DNA from: a virus
Length of the DNA stretch: 39,270 nt
Direction: 5' to 3' (one strand)
IMG/VR virus record: IMGVR_UViG_3300027899_000587
Location: 1-39,270 of that record
Shown here: piece after piece, positions 8,616 through 16,233 of the stretch
Position numbering within the stretch: the stretch's first letter is position 1
How the letters are laid out: the number at the start of each line of letters is the position of its first letter
Program-made: the position numbers and the translations under genes
Notes under the pieces: generated by a model
Database searches by the model: none
Told to the model about the DNA's origin: nothing
What the model saw: the letters and a program-made list of their open reading frames with translations, nothing else

Positions 8616-8793
8616 TAAATTCTTGATTAAATGTCAACGCACTTTTAAGCTGTTCAACCTTTAGAAGGGTTTTAGCAGACTCTTCTGACTCTTGTTTCTT
8701 GGCTCTCTCCTCGTAAAAGGCAATCATTAATTCTCCTTGTATAATTTCCTTTTCAGTTACCTCTAACAGTTTAGTTATTACTTCCTTTTTCAT
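8593..8793 (-). CDS. Small coiled-coil protein of the head module
   Basis: A 66-residue, highly charged helical protein (KLLEVTEKEIIQGELMI, then an E/K-rich stretch). I do not recognise a family. It overlaps the upstream gene by 23 bp and the first glycosyltransferase gene by 23 bp, linking the head genes to the glycan cassette. Confidence 0.55.
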   Translation of the reverse strand: MKKEVITKLLEVTEKEIIQGELMIAFYEERAKKQESEESAKTLLKVEQLKSALTFNQEFNEYLKSL

Positions 8794-9163
8794 ATTTTTG
8801 TTTTAATTTATTATGTCTTTTTAATGCTACCTCATAATTCTTTTTCTTTTTAAGAGGTGGCAATCTTTTTAACATTACGGCTTTGATAATCTCCAACTCC
8901 ACATAAGAATCAATCAACTCGGCAATATCTTGTTGTTCAACATCAATCTGTTGATTGAGTATTCCAGTCTGCAATACAAGCCTAGCTTCCTTTTTAAATT
9001 GCTCATTTACCTCTGGGTCTATGATTGCTCGTTCCAGTATCTCTTTAGTAGCTGGGGCAATATCCTCACGCTTAGTCACTTTATCAGTCCACTCTTTAGG
9101 CACAGACTGTTGAATATCCTTTAGTACTTGCCTTTGTTCATCTGTTAGTGTTTCTAGTTTCAT
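8771..9163 (-). CDS. Unknown head-module protein
   Basis: A 130-residue soluble, helical protein, acidic in the middle (PATKEILERAIIDPEVNEQF) and strongly basic at the C-terminus (KRLPPLKKKKNYEVALKR). No family recognised. It overlaps genes on both sides (4 and 23 bp), so a structural or assembly role within the late operon is inferred. Confidence 0.6.
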   Translation of the reverse strand: MKLETLTDEQRQVLKDIQQSVPKEWTDKVTKREDIAPATKEILERAIIDPEVNEQFKKEARLVLQTGILNQQIDVEQQDIAELIDSYVELEIIKAVMLKRLPPLKKKKNYEVALKRHNKLKQKYEKGSNN

Positions 9164-9693
9164 ATCTTTAAATTACTTAATACCCCTGCTCTATCGCTAG
9201 GGTTTGGTGTTAATACGTCTTGGTTAGATGGCATTACCATGTTACCTCTAGCTTTCTCAAGTTCTGCATTAAAAGCTTTTGTAACGATTGTCTTATTAAT
9301 ATTTGATAATTGCGAGTCAACCTCTTGAAGCTTTACAGAAAGGTCTTTTAATATACCCTTAACTTTAATAACCATCTCATCATTGTCATCTCTTAATTCT
9401 GTAAACTTTAACCTTTCCTGTGTCTTTAAATAGTTTTGGTAATCAAAATCAATATCGTTTCTTTTTTGCTGTATGTCTACTACTTCTTTTTTGGCGTTCT
9501 TAATAATATCGTAATATGTTTTTCCGTCTGACATTCCTAGCATTTTAAAATCTTTTCTCATCCAGTTTCCACGATTACGCAGTATTCCCCATGCTTCTGT
9601 TTCATCTGCGGCAAATACTAATCCATCGCCACGCTCAAAAAACCAAGTATTTCTAGGTTGTGAAGCTTTTACGTTTTCTTGTTCATTTTCCAT
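9160..9693 (-). CDS. Unknown coiled-coil protein next to the coat gene
   Basis: A 177-residue protein. The N-terminal part (NTWFFERGDGLVFAADETEAWGIL) may be a small folded domain that names a 'missing value'-like W/G pattern seen in phage head proteins. Residues about 70-150 form a long charged coiled coil. Translation starts 2 bases beyond a long inverted repeat (9696-9750) that lies after the coat gene. Function unknown. Confidence 0.6.
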   Translation of the reverse strand: MENEQENVKASQPRNTWFFERGDGLVFAADETEAWGILRNRGNWMRKDFKMLGMSDGKTYYDIIKNAKKEVVDIQQKRNDIDFDYQNYLKTQERLKFTELRDDNDEMVIKVKGILKDLSVKLQEVDSQLSNINKTIVTKAFNAELEKARGNMVMPSNQDVLTPNPSDRAGVLSNLKI

Positions 9694-9695
9694 AT

Positions 9696-9750
9696 AATTG
9701 TTGGCTCATTGCTCGGGTATTTTGATGAGCTAGATACCCGAGCAACAATT
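9696..9750 (-). other. Long inverted repeat between coat gene and next gene
   Basis: A 12-bp perfect stem, TTGCTCGGGTAT (9709-9720) with ATACCCGAGCAA (9734-9745), has a 13-nt loop. An outer 8-bp pair AATTGTTG (9696-9703) / CAACAATT (9743-9750) can also form. No T-tract follows on the minus strand, so a simple terminator is unlikely. It could stabilise the coat mRNA 3' end, attenuate downstream expression or mask the next start. Confidence 0.7.
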
Positions 9751-9769
9751 ATTTATTTAATAATTAATA

Positions 9770-10681
9770 CTATGAAGTCACAGCTGTTTCGTTTGCGTTT
9801 ACAAGTACTGCTGCTGGCTCTCTTAGAACTGCAACACCGTAGATAATATCTACAACTGTTAGAATTCCTAAGTTTTGTAGCAAGTACTGTGCGTCAACAC
9901 TGATTCCACTTTGAATAGCGAAACCAAATGCTGATGGGTGGGCGAATAGGTTTCTGTATGTAGACAAACCTTTTACAACTCTTGAAGATGTGTAAATTGG
10001 TTGACCGTATACTTGTCCTCTAAGTCCTCTTGACCTGTCCATACTTCCAAAGTTTCCATCTCTAATCACTGGGATTTGAGAAGTGTTCCATGTGTAGTAC
10101 TTTGAGATAGTTGAAACTTGTCTCCAATATACAAATGGGTGGAAGAAGAACGCTGTCTGGTCCATATCGTAATCAAGTGTATCAAGTTTTTCGATAGCTG
10201 ATACGATTTCTGCGTCTGAAAGAACTGTTGCGGTGTCACCTACTGTGTTTGTCGAAAGTGATGACCATAGAGCGAAGAGTGAATCTTCTAAAGCTACTGT
10301 CAAAACATTCTTTGCTTCTCTAGCATACTTCTCGTTAAGAGCGTATTTAGTAGATAGTTGCTTCATGTCCTTTTTACCGATTATCCAAGCTACATACTTA
10401 TGTGTATCTACATCTAGGTAAGTATCTACTTGTGCTGGTGACTGGTCTACAACTGCATTTCCTTGAGTAGTTTGAGTACTTGCTGTGAAAATGTTTGTGT
10501 AAATGTTTGGAACGTGAAATCTATCTCCTCCTTCTGCTGCGTACGGTGAAAGGTCTGTAAAGAAGTTAGAAGCAACTGCCTTTGGAAAATTTGGCTCGTT
10601 TACGATTGGTGTCCAAATTTCTGGAATCATTGCTGCTAAGTCTGCTGCGGTATATGCCGCTGTTGGGTCTGAAAAAACCAT
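9770..10681 (-). CDS. Major capsid (coat) protein, HK97-fold type
   Basis: A 303-residue protein directly after the scaffold gene. It has a helical N-arm, FPKAVASNFFTDLS, a VPNIYTNIFTAST strand, a central EDSLFALWSSLSTNT helix and C-terminal APEPAAVLV-like coat ending (VAVLREPAAVLVNANE). Size and order (portal, small protein, scaffold, coat) fit coat proteins of small podoviruses and siphoviruses. Probably the most expressed virion protein. Confidence 0.85.
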   Translation of the reverse strand: MVFSDPTAAYTAADLAAMIPEIWTPIVNEPNFPKAVASNFFTDLSPYAAEGGDRFHVPNIYTNIFTASTQTTQGNAVVDQSPAQVDTYLDVDTHKYVAWIIGKKDMKQLSTKYALNEKYAREAKNVLTVALEDSLFALWSSLSTNTVGDTATVLSDAEIVSAIEKLDTLDYDMDQTAFFFHPFVYWRQVSTISKYYTWNTSQIPVIRDGNFGSMDRSRGLRGQVYGQPIYTSSRVVKGLSTYRNLFAHPSAFGFAIQSGISVDAQYLLQNLGILTVVDIIYGVAVLREPAAVLVNANETAVTS

Positions 10682-10705
10682 TGTTTGTTTAAGTTATCCC
10701 CTGTT

Positions 10706-11260
10706 CTACTTTCTTTTTAGATTAGACATATAATCATCAAAATGTTTTTGTTTATCTTCTGGTGACATGTCTTTTCCTTTAGGGATTTCAAATCTAGGAG
10801 AGCGAGGATTAATGGCGACAGAGTTTGCGTCTACCTTTCTACTTGCTCTTAATGCTTCCAAAGCACCTTTTACAGCTGTTTGGTTTAACACCTCCTTTGT
10901 AGGTTTAGAGTCAAGCTTAAAAATAAAATCAGTTTCATCTGGTGATAAGTTATTCTCATAACCAAATTGTCTTTTCTCTTCTGCAAGAGCAAGACGCTCC
11001 ACTGTTTGCTTAATTCCGTCGTCACGTTTCTCGACTGGTTTTATAATTTTGTTGTCAACGTGCTTATTTGCTTCGGCTGATTTAGCTCTAGCAGTAAGTT
11101 GTCTGATGATTTGGTCTTTACGTTGTAGTTCGGCTTGGACTTTAGCAGGGTCTAACTCGTTTGAGTTGTCTTCTGTGTCTTCGGCGACTAAAGCGTCTAT
11201 CTCCTCATCAGTGATTTCAAGATTTATGCCATCTTGTGAGCTATTGTCTTGTTCGGACAT
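10706..11260 (-). CDS. Capsid scaffolding protein
   Basis: A 184-residue protein with a strongly acidic N-terminus (EITDEEIDALVAEDTEDN), a central coiled coil (AELQRKDQIIRQLTARAKSA) and a basic C-terminus (DDYMSNLKRK). This charge pattern and its place just before the coat gene are classic for scaffolds that guide procapsid assembly. It is too unlike proteases to be a maturation protease. Confidence 0.8.
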   Translation of the reverse strand: MSEQDNSSQDGINLEITDEEIDALVAEDTEDNSNELDPAKVQAELQRKDQIIRQLTARAKSAEANKHVDNKIIKPVEKRDDGIKQTVERLALAEEKRQFGYENNLSPDETDFIFKLDSKPTKEVLNQTAVKGALEALRASRKVDANSVAINPRSPRFEIPKGKDMSPEDKQKHFDDYMSNLKRK

Positions 11261-11277
11261 TATTTGTAGTGGGACAT

Positions 11278-11323
11278 GCTTACCACCAAGCGTTTATTTG
11301 ATAGAATATGCTTACTATCAAGC
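11278..11323. repeat. Paired operator-like repeats upstream of the scaffold gene
   Basis: GCTTACCACCAAGC (11278-11291) and GCTTACTATCAAGC (11310-11323) match at 12 of 14 positions, are 32 bp apart (about three helical turns), and each has GCTT...AAGC symmetry. A hairpin TTGATAG (11298-11304) / CTATCAA (11315-11321) overlaps. They lie in the 101-bp gap before the scaffold gene. A second small inverted repeat, TTGTG/CACAA, spans 11331-11351. I see no strong promoter here. Confidence 0.5.
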
Positions 11324-11361
11324 TAATAATTTGTGTTTATAGGATACACAACCCCCTTGTA

Positions 11362-11625
11362 TTAAATCATTTCTGAAAAGTACTTGTCTTCCTTTGGTTT
11401 TTCAGGCTTATTTAATATCTGACGTAGTATATTATACAACTTTTCGTCAATACTAGCAATCGCACACTTGCGAGCTTCAACGGAATAGTCACCATTACGA
11501 GCGTCTGCAATATAATTTTTAACTTCATCTAACACTTCAAGGAGTCTTTCACCTTGTGAGTCTGCTAGAATCTCTAATTTTTCTCTATATGTTGTTTGCA
11601 TTTGGTGTTGGGGCTGTCGCTCCAT
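11362..11625 (-). CDS. Small helical protein after the portal
   Basis: An 87-residue charged helical protein (REKLEILADSQGERLLEVLDEV). Family not recognised. Its start lies 41 bp inside the portal gene, so it is probably translationally coupled to it. A role in head assembly is inferred from position only. Confidence 0.55.
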   Translation of the reverse strand: MERQPQHQMQTTYREKLEILADSQGERLLEVLDEVKNYIADARNGDYSVEARKCAIASIDEKLYNILRQILNKPEKPKEDKYFSEMI

Positions 11626-13315
11626 TTACGTCTATCTTTTTAATAAGTTGCTGTGCGTCAGCTGGTGCTGTTGCCTTTGGCATACGCTCTCCTGTTAGTG
11701 AAATGATGTTTGCTAGTATTTTATCAGCTCTAGGGTCGCCCTTAGTTGCCATGGCTGTGTATAGGTTTGTTAGAGTTTCAATCTTCTTGTTAAGGTCTAC
11801 TGACTCACCATCAACGATAATGTCTACCGAGTACTTTAAGTCTTTCATTTCATCCCTTAAAATCTGAATATCAAATCTACCTCTCTCAATGAATGCTTGC
11901 TCATAAGTATCAAGCTCTTGTTGTGTAGGATATGGCTTACCAGCAAGCAAGGTCTTTTTAACAAACTCAAACTTCTTTACTTCTTTAACCATGTCAATCA
12001 ACTCATCAAAGGCTTCCTCGTTATCTGTGATGTGTTCAATACTTTCCTTTCTTAGTTCATTTTCAAAGTCTGGGAATATAAAGTCATATAGAAACTCCTT
12101 AAACATTAAAACTAATTTCTCTCTTTTAAGTCCATAGTGTGATTCAACTGAATTTGATAGAAGAACTGCAAGTCTAAATGGTGTACCAGATTGTAGTTGT
12201 TCACCTGACGCTACCTCATAAGTAAATGACTTTTGGTCTGCATTCCTTTCAATCATCTCTTCTGTTGAGTTGTAGTCTGCTAGTGCCTTATTGGCTGTAT
12301 TTACCTGACTAATCAATCCCCCTTGAGTAACAGTCATAACATCACCATCTCTAACCTCTGACACTAGGTTTTTAGCTACTGTTTCATCTGATGATTGAAA
12401 TATGTTTTTAGAACTCCAAAGAGTTGAACGCATACGCATGTTAAACACTGCGTTTCTAGCCTTTTGGTTTTCAAAGTTATTTTCAATCTCTCCAACTCCC
12501 AACCAACGACCTTCTCGCTTCTTCCAGTGAACTTCTTTAAAAGGTCTTGACGTAATCTTCTCTACAAATAGAACACAAGCATTTTCTTTCTTAGTCTTTG
12601 AATCCTTACCAACTGCGATATATGAAACTGTATCAACTGAAATATCATCTTCTGCTGTCTTATCAAAGAATCTTAAAGGTACACGACCATATCTCTCATA
12701 AACTGTAAAGTCATCATTCCATTCAAACTCTAAACCACTCAAGTCCCAATCAGGCTTTGCTTGAGCTTCCCATGCCTTCATAGTGTGTTCAATGATAACG
12801 TACGACGCACTATTCAAGTCTTTAGCGTCTTGTTGGTTTCTTAACATTCCAAGTGGAACTATATCAAACTCTTTGCCACGCTTCTTTAGTACAAGAGAAC
12901 CATAAAAAGGATACTTCTCTACCATGTCATTTAATTGGATTCCTAGTCCGTATTCCTTTGCCCATCTCTTGAATTTCTTACGAGTTAATATACAACCAAC
13001 ATGTGATGAGTCCTCATCTGGGATAAATACAAAGTTACTAACATCAACGTCAACTTGTTTTGACGCTATGTCTGCTCTAAATACCGAGTTATTTAAATAT
13101 ATCTTATCCTTACCCTCTGAGTCCTTATCGCCTTTCTCAAACTTAGAAGCTCCAACATACTCAACAAGATTTAAAGTTTTGAACTGATTAAATTGATAGC
13201 CTTTTTTAGTTTTATATTTTGTGCCACCAATTGTAATGCTTTCATCAAAGAAGTCTGCTAGCTCTTTATCTAGCTGTCCTTTAATATCAAATAAATTGTG
13301 ATTATATTCTGTCAT
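11585..13315 (-). CDS. Portal protein
   Basis: A 576-residue protein placed between large terminase and scaffold, as expected for the dodecameric DNA-entry portal. It has a mixed N-terminal half, then a long helical crown/stem region: ENQKARNAVFNMRMRSTLWSSKN, a glutamate/lysine-rich YGLKREKLVLMFKEFLYDF segment and a Pro/Ala/Asn-rich tail. It starts 7 bp after a TGTGATATAAT -10 element, so its mRNA may be leaderless. Confidence 0.85.
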   Translation of the reverse strand: MTEYNHNLFDIKGQLDKELADFFDESITIGGTKYKTKKGYQFNQFKTLNLVEYVGASKFEKGDKDSEGKDKIYLNNSVFRADIASKQVDVDVSNFVFIPDEDSSHVGCILTRKKFKRWAKEYGLGIQLNDMVEKYPFYGSLVLKKRGKEFDIVPLGMLRNQQDAKDLNSASYVIIEHTMKAWEAQAKPDWDLSGLEFEWNDDFTVYERYGRVPLRFFDKTAEDDISVDTVSYIAVGKDSKTKKENACVLFVEKITSRPFKEVHWKKREGRWLGVGEIENNFENQKARNAVFNMRMRSTLWSSKNIFQSSDETVAKNLVSEVRDGDVMTVTQGGLISQVNTANKALADYNSTEEMIERNADQKSFTYEVASGEQLQSGTPFRLAVLLSNSVESHYGLKREKLVLMFKEFLYDFIFPDFENELRKESIEHITDNEEAFDELIDMVKEVKKFEFVKKTLLAGKPYPTQQELDTYEQAFIERGRFDIQILRDEMKDLKYSVDIIVDGESVDLNKKIETLTNLYTAMATKGDPRADKILANIISLTGERMPKATAPADAQQLIKKIDVNGATAPTPNANNI

Positions 13316-13322
13316 TACTAAT

Positions 13323-13333
13323 ATTATATCACA
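13323..13333 (-). promoter_or_regulatory. Near-leaderless late promoter before the portal gene
   Basis: TGTGATATAAT on the minus strand, with 7 bases (ATTAGTA) between the -10 and the portal ATG. This places the expected transcription start at the A of the ATG. It lies in the 21-bp gap after the large terminase gene. Confidence 0.6.
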
Positions 13334-13336
13334 GAT

Positions 13337-14743
13337 TTATAAGTAAGTATTGTCAATTTGTTGGTTACTACCGTTTAATCGCCGTCTAGCAAGTAAAATT
13401 GATATAGGGTCTTGAATTGTTGTGTTGATAGTTGGTTGTTCTAGCTCAAAATACATTCTCATCATCAAAGAATCGGCAACGTCTGGACTTCTGCCTAGTA
13501 ATTCCTTAATCTTATCTTTTGACTCAATTGCAAGCTTGCCCTCAATTACTTCATCTTTAGCTTTTATCTGTTCAAACTCCTCAATAATTTGCTGTTTGAT
13601 AGTTTCGTCTTGAATCCTGATAGCAAGTTTATGTGAGTTCACAAAGTCTGCTAAGGTAAACGAACATTGTGATTTTAAGTTATTGAAGTTATCGGGCTTT
13701 CCAGTAAAACGGTTAGGAAAAGGTACACGGTTACCCATAAACCCCTTAGCACCTCGTATATGGTCAAGTACACCACCTCCTACTCCATCCTCATCAATAA
13801 TACACTTACTAAAAGGAATATGACGCTCTTGTAAAATACGTTTAATCTCCTCTGCTAGGAAATCAAGACCAGTTTTCTGATATGTAAATATGTCCGTACA
13901 AACAAAGTCATCCCAGATAGACATAACACTCTTATCGTTTCCGTAACGTGCCACGTCAACTGTGACATACTTTTCATTCTTAGTTGGCTGAACTGTGTTA
14001 GTGAATAAGTCTAGGATATTATCATATGACATCAAAGCTCTAGGGTCATTCTCATACTCCCAGTTACCAAACATTAAACGCTCTTTCATTGTCTTGTCTA
14101 TGATTGAGGATAGCTGGTCGCCATATGAATCTGCTGTGTGAGGGTTATCGTTATACAACGCTTGAATGAATGAATAATCTTTGCTTAGTGTTCCTTCTCT
14201 ACTTGGTTTATAAATATTATGATATAGCCAGTTCTTCTTAGGGTTACAAGTGATTAATATCTTAGGTTTGATATTGTATTCCTTATTTAAGTGTCTACCT
14301 ACACGAGATTTTAAAACATCAAAAGCAGTAAAGTCTATTTCCCCTGCTTCTTCCAACGCCCCACCTGTGTACTCAGTTGAACCTAGACGCTCATAGAAAG
14401 GGTCTGACGGATTCTTCTTAGCGTCAATCAAGTCTATTCGAGAACCATTAGCAAATTCTATGTAGTGATACTGTCCGTTTAAAGACCAGCCTTTTACTTT
14501 GTGATGATTAGCAACCTTTGTAAAAGTAATATAGGTCGATGACATTAAACGTGTTAATTCATTTCTAGCAATAAACCAGCGTGAATTAGGATAGGCAATA
14601 CAATTAACTAGTAACCATTCACAAATAAGCCATGACTTACCCCCTCCAGCTCCTCCCCCAAAGATAATAAACTTAGATGTATCATCTTTTAAAGCTTCAT
14701 ATGCTTCATGTTGCTTAAGCGTTGGTGTCAGTGTTATGTCCAT
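13337..14743 (-). CDS. terL: Terminase large subunit (packaging ATPase/nuclease)
   Basis: A 468-residue DNA-packaging motor. The ATPase has Walker A GGGAGGGKS (29-37), Walker B ending in EEAGE (131-135) and coupling motif LITCNPK (164-170). The RNase-H-like nuclease has VDVARYGND (D263), IIDEDGVGGG (D317/D319) and the terminal PDVADS aspartates (421, 424). All key acidic residues are present. It starts 29 bp inside the small-terminase gene. Confidence 0.96.
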   Translation of the reverse strand: MDITLTPTLKQHEAYEALKDDTSKFIIFGGGAGGGKSWLICEWLLVNCIAYPNSRWFIARNELTRLMSSTYITFTKVANHHKVKGWSLNGQYHYIEFANGSRIDLIDAKKNPSDPFYERLGSTEYTGGALEEAGEIDFTAFDVLKSRVGRHLNKEYNIKPKILITCNPKKNWLYHNIYKPSREGTLSKDYSFIQALYNDNPHTADSYGDQLSSIIDKTMKERLMFGNWEYENDPRALMSYDNILDLFTNTVQPTKNEKYVTVDVARYGNDKSVMSIWDDFVCTDIFTYQKTGLDFLAEEIKRILQERHIPFSKCIIDEDGVGGGVLDHIRGAKGFMGNRVPFPNRFTGKPDNFNNLKSQCSFTLADFVNSHKLAIRIQDETIKQQIIEEFEQIKAKDEVIEGKLAIESKDKIKELLGRSPDVADSLMMRMYFELEQPTINTTIQDPISILLARRRLNGSNQQIDNTYL

Positions 14744-15053
14744 TAGGGATTATATATTTAATTTCTTTAACTTCTAGCGTACCTGTGATGTTTGCTTCTA
14801 CATCCTGTTTAGCTTTTCCTTCTGCCATTTCCCAAACATCTTTTTTATTCATTCCCTCTAAAAAGTCTAATCGTTCCTCATCTGTCAGTGTTTGAATATA
14901 ATTCTTAGCCCATTCCTTTAAAGATACAGAACCTTTGGGTCTACCAGAAGGATTACCTGACTGTCCTTTCTTAAACATCCAAGGTTTTATCCTATCAGCT
15001 GGACTATGCTTGTTATTTGGCTGTTCCTCAAGCTCGTCAAACTCATCTTCCAT
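14715..15053 (-). CDS. terS: Terminase small subunit
   Basis: A 112-residue protein. Residues 22-40 carry MFKKGQSGNPSGRPKG, a signature of many small-terminase-like phage proteins, followed by an EWAKNYIQTLTDEERLDFL helical region. It recognises viral DNA and hands it to the large subunit, with which it overlaps by 29 bp. An AT-rich stretch with TATATAAT lies just upstream. Confidence 0.75.
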   Translation of the reverse strand: MEDEFDELEEQPNNKHSPADRIKPWMFKKGQSGNPSGRPKGSVSLKEWAKNYIQTLTDEERLDFLEGMNKKDVWEMAEGKAKQDVEANITGTLEVKEIKYIIPNGHNTDTNA

Positions 15054-15058
15054 ATAGT

Positions 15059-15193
15059 TTATTTATTATATACATCGTACATCTGTGCGTCATTTCTAAA
15101 ATAAGGCACATCTGATGTTGATGGTTTAAAAGCCATGTAACCTATTGAATAGGATATTGCGAATACGATAGCTATTGTTATTAAATATTTCAT
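15059..15193 (-). CDS. Small membrane or exported peptide
   Basis: A 44-residue ORF. The first 22 residues form a hydrophobic segment (MKYLITIAIVFAISYSIGYM), then a short polar tail. Function unknown. Its ATG lies 6 bp after a TGTGGTATCAT element (15200-15210) similar to the phage's TGTGATATAAT promoters. It ends 5 bp before the small terminase start. Confidence 0.55.
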   Translation of the reverse strand: MKYLITIAIVFAISYSIGYMAFKPSTSDVPYFRNDAQMYDVYNK

Positions 15194-15197
15194 AGTT

Positions 15198-15344
15198 TTA
15201 TGATACCACATTAACTTCTACTTGTACAATTTTTTCTCCTTTCATTAACCTAACATTTCCTTTATCCTTTAAAGGGATTAGATTTTTAAATAATATCTGT
15301 GGCTTTACTTTACTTATTACGCACGCCAGTTTTAAAGTTTTCAT
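15198..15344 (-). CDS. Small basic protein, first gene of the late arm
   Basis: A 48-residue ORF (starts MKTLKLACVISKVKPQ), basic and beta-prone, no family recognised. It lies just after a TTGAAA-N16-TATAAT promoter on the minus strand and is followed by the next small ORF after 4 bases. This would be the first late-arm gene if real. Confidence 0.45.
   Translation of the reverse strand: MKTLKLACVISKVKPQILFKNLIPLKDKGNVRLMKGEKIVQVEVNVVS
15200..15210 (-). promoter_or_regulatory. Weak TGTGGTATCAT -10 element
   Basis: A variant of the phage's TGTGATATAAT motif with two changes, 6 bases before the ATG of the small membrane gene at 15193. It lies over the 3' end of the upstream ORF. Confidence 0.4.
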
Positions 15345-15354
15345 TTACATATTA

Positions 15355-15382
15355 ATTATATACTAAATTACGTTAATTTCAA
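15355..15382 (-). promoter_or_regulatory. Leftward promoter TTGAAA-N16-TATAAT
   Basis: On the minus strand, TTGAAA (15377-15382) and TATAAT (15355-15360) are 16 bp apart. It faces the packaging and head genes and stands back to back with the rightward promoter at 15484. Together they form the divergent control region of the genome. Confidence 0.65.
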
Positions 15383-15445
15383 ATGTCATTTTTAACTCAT
15401 TTTTTTACTACCTATTTTATATGGCTTAAATAAAGGCTCAGAAAA

Positions 15446-15455
15446 GTTTTCCACA
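15446..15455 (+). promoter_or_regulatory. GTTTTCCACA box (DnaA-box-like)
   Basis: TTTTCCACA fits the bacterial DnaA-box consensus TTWTNCACA. It lies 28 bp upstream of the first early promoter. Three more copies precede other early promoters (16105, 17534 and 20328). Confidence 0.5.
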
Positions 15456-15483
15456 TTTAATTTTTATATACCATGTATTTTAC

Positions 15484-15512
15484 TTGACTATGCATAGCGA
15501 TAGGCATATACT
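15484..15512 (+). promoter_or_regulatory. Early promoter 1 with operator-like palindrome
   Basis: TTGACT (15484-15489), 17-bp spacer, TATACT (15507-15512). An imperfect palindrome (15489-15508, TATGC...GCATA, 8 of 10 pairs) fills the spacer, where a repressor could block polymerase. Confidence 0.75.
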
Positions 15513-15555
15513 ATAAGAGTAAGGATAACAACTAAGACACCTTATACAAACTAAA

Positions 15556-15936
15556 ATGCAAACAATAAATAGAACAAAGAAAGTACAAACACTCCACCCA
15601 GCAACAGTTAGAAGTATCTTAAAAAAGAATGGAATTAAGATAGGCTCATGGGGAGCAAATGGAAGAATCAAAGGTATGAGTAATTTTTATGGAGGTAATG
15701 TTGAAGTTAAAGAAAATTGGATAACTTCCGATTTTGAAACAAAGAAGTCAGAATACAGTGATAATTTAAGAATCAATATTTTAACTAATTTTGTAAGTGT
15801 TGAAGTTTCATTGTGGAATAGCAACAAGGTCGGATATAATACAAACAAAATACAAGATATTGCTAAAATATTAAAAGACAATGGTTTGACTGTTTCAAAG
15901 ATTAACAAAGACTCATTAATAGTTGATAATAAGTAA
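15556..15936 (+). CDS. Unknown early protein
   Basis: A 126-residue protein, first gene of the early arm. It is basic at the N-terminus (VRSILKKNGIKIGSWGANGRIKG), which could be a small DNA-binding region, then beta-rich (NLRINILTNFVSVEVSLW). No family recognised. Expressed from promoter 1, with a leader of about 40 nt lacking a Shine-Dalgarno. Confidence 0.65.
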   Translation: MQTINRTKKVQTLHPATVRSILKKNGIKIGSWGANGRIKGMSNFYGGNVEVKENWITSDFETKKSEYSDNLRINILTNFVSVEVSLWNSNKVGYNTNKIQDIAKILKDNGLTVSKINKDSLIVDNK

Positions 15937-15937
15937 T

Positions 15938-16090
15938 ATGAAAAATAAAAACGCACAGGCTCTAGGCTCACTCGGTGGAAAAGCTAAATCACTTAAAATG
16001 ACAGCAGAAGAACGTAAAGAAATGGCAAGTAGAATAGCAAAGATTAGATGGGAGAAGTACAGAGCATTAAAAGCAATCAAGTCCGAATAG
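15938..16090 (+). CDS. Small basic GGKA-motif protein
   Basis: A 50-residue very basic protein with ALGSLGGKAKSLKMTAEERKEM, resembling short 'GGKA..' proteins common in phages and plasmids whose role is unknown (perhaps DNA binding). It starts 1 bp after the previous stop, and its own stop codon lies in the hairpin of the terminator at 16079. Confidence 0.6.
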   Translation: MKNKNAQALGSLGGKAKSLKMTAEERKEMASRIAKIRWEKYRALKAIKSE

Positions 16091-16099
16091 GACTTTTTT
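16079..16099 (+). terminator. Rho-independent terminator
   Basis: AAGTCC-GAATA-GGACTT stem-loop (16079-16095) followed by a run of T to 16099. It closes the two-gene unit of promoter 1 just before the promoter of the replication gene. Confidence 0.7.
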
Positions 16100-16104
16100 G
16101 TTTA

Positions 16105-16114
16105 TGTGGAAAAC
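16105..16114 (-). promoter_or_regulatory. TTTTCCACA box, inverted
   Basis: TGTGGAAAAC on the plus strand is the reverse complement of GTTTTCCACA. It lies 4 bp upstream of the -35 of the replication-gene promoter, the only copy in reverse orientation. Confidence 0.5.
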
Positions 16115-16118
16115 TTAT

Positions 16119-16146
16119 TTGCAGTTACTTATGGAAGTGATAAAAT
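16119..16146 (+). promoter_or_regulatory. Promoter of the replication initiator gene
   Basis: TTGCAG (16119-16124), 16-bp spacer, TAAAAT (16141-16146) with a TGA extended -10. A short palindrome ACTT-ATGG-AAGT (16127-16138) lies in the spacer. Transcription should start near 16153, just ahead of the pseudoknot. Confidence 0.65.
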
Positions 16147-16171
16147 AGAGATGTCGGAATTATTAAGATAA

Positions 16172-16233
16172 CTTTTGCGTCTTATGTTCTGCTAATTTAC
16201 TTACTCGCAAAAGGGGTAGGTTAGTGGAACATA
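16172..16233 (+). promoter_or_regulatory. Predicted H-type pseudoknot in the initiator leader
   Basis: CTTTTGCG (16172-16179) pairs with CGCAAAAG (16206-16213); TATGTTC (16183-16189) pairs with GAACATA (16227-16233). The order A-B-A'-B' makes a pseudoknot with perfect stems of 8 and 7 bp and loops of 3, 16 and 13 nt. The last loop holds the GGGTAGG ribosome-site candidate and GTG start at 16224. A six-codon ORF (16151-16171) ends right against the first stem, but its ATG may lie upstream of the transcription start. Confidence 0.55.

Noticed and set aside
15345-15555. A lysogeny switch with integrase and repressor
   Set aside because: Promoters are divergent with operators, but no integrase, excisionase or CI-like gene was found anywhere in the window.
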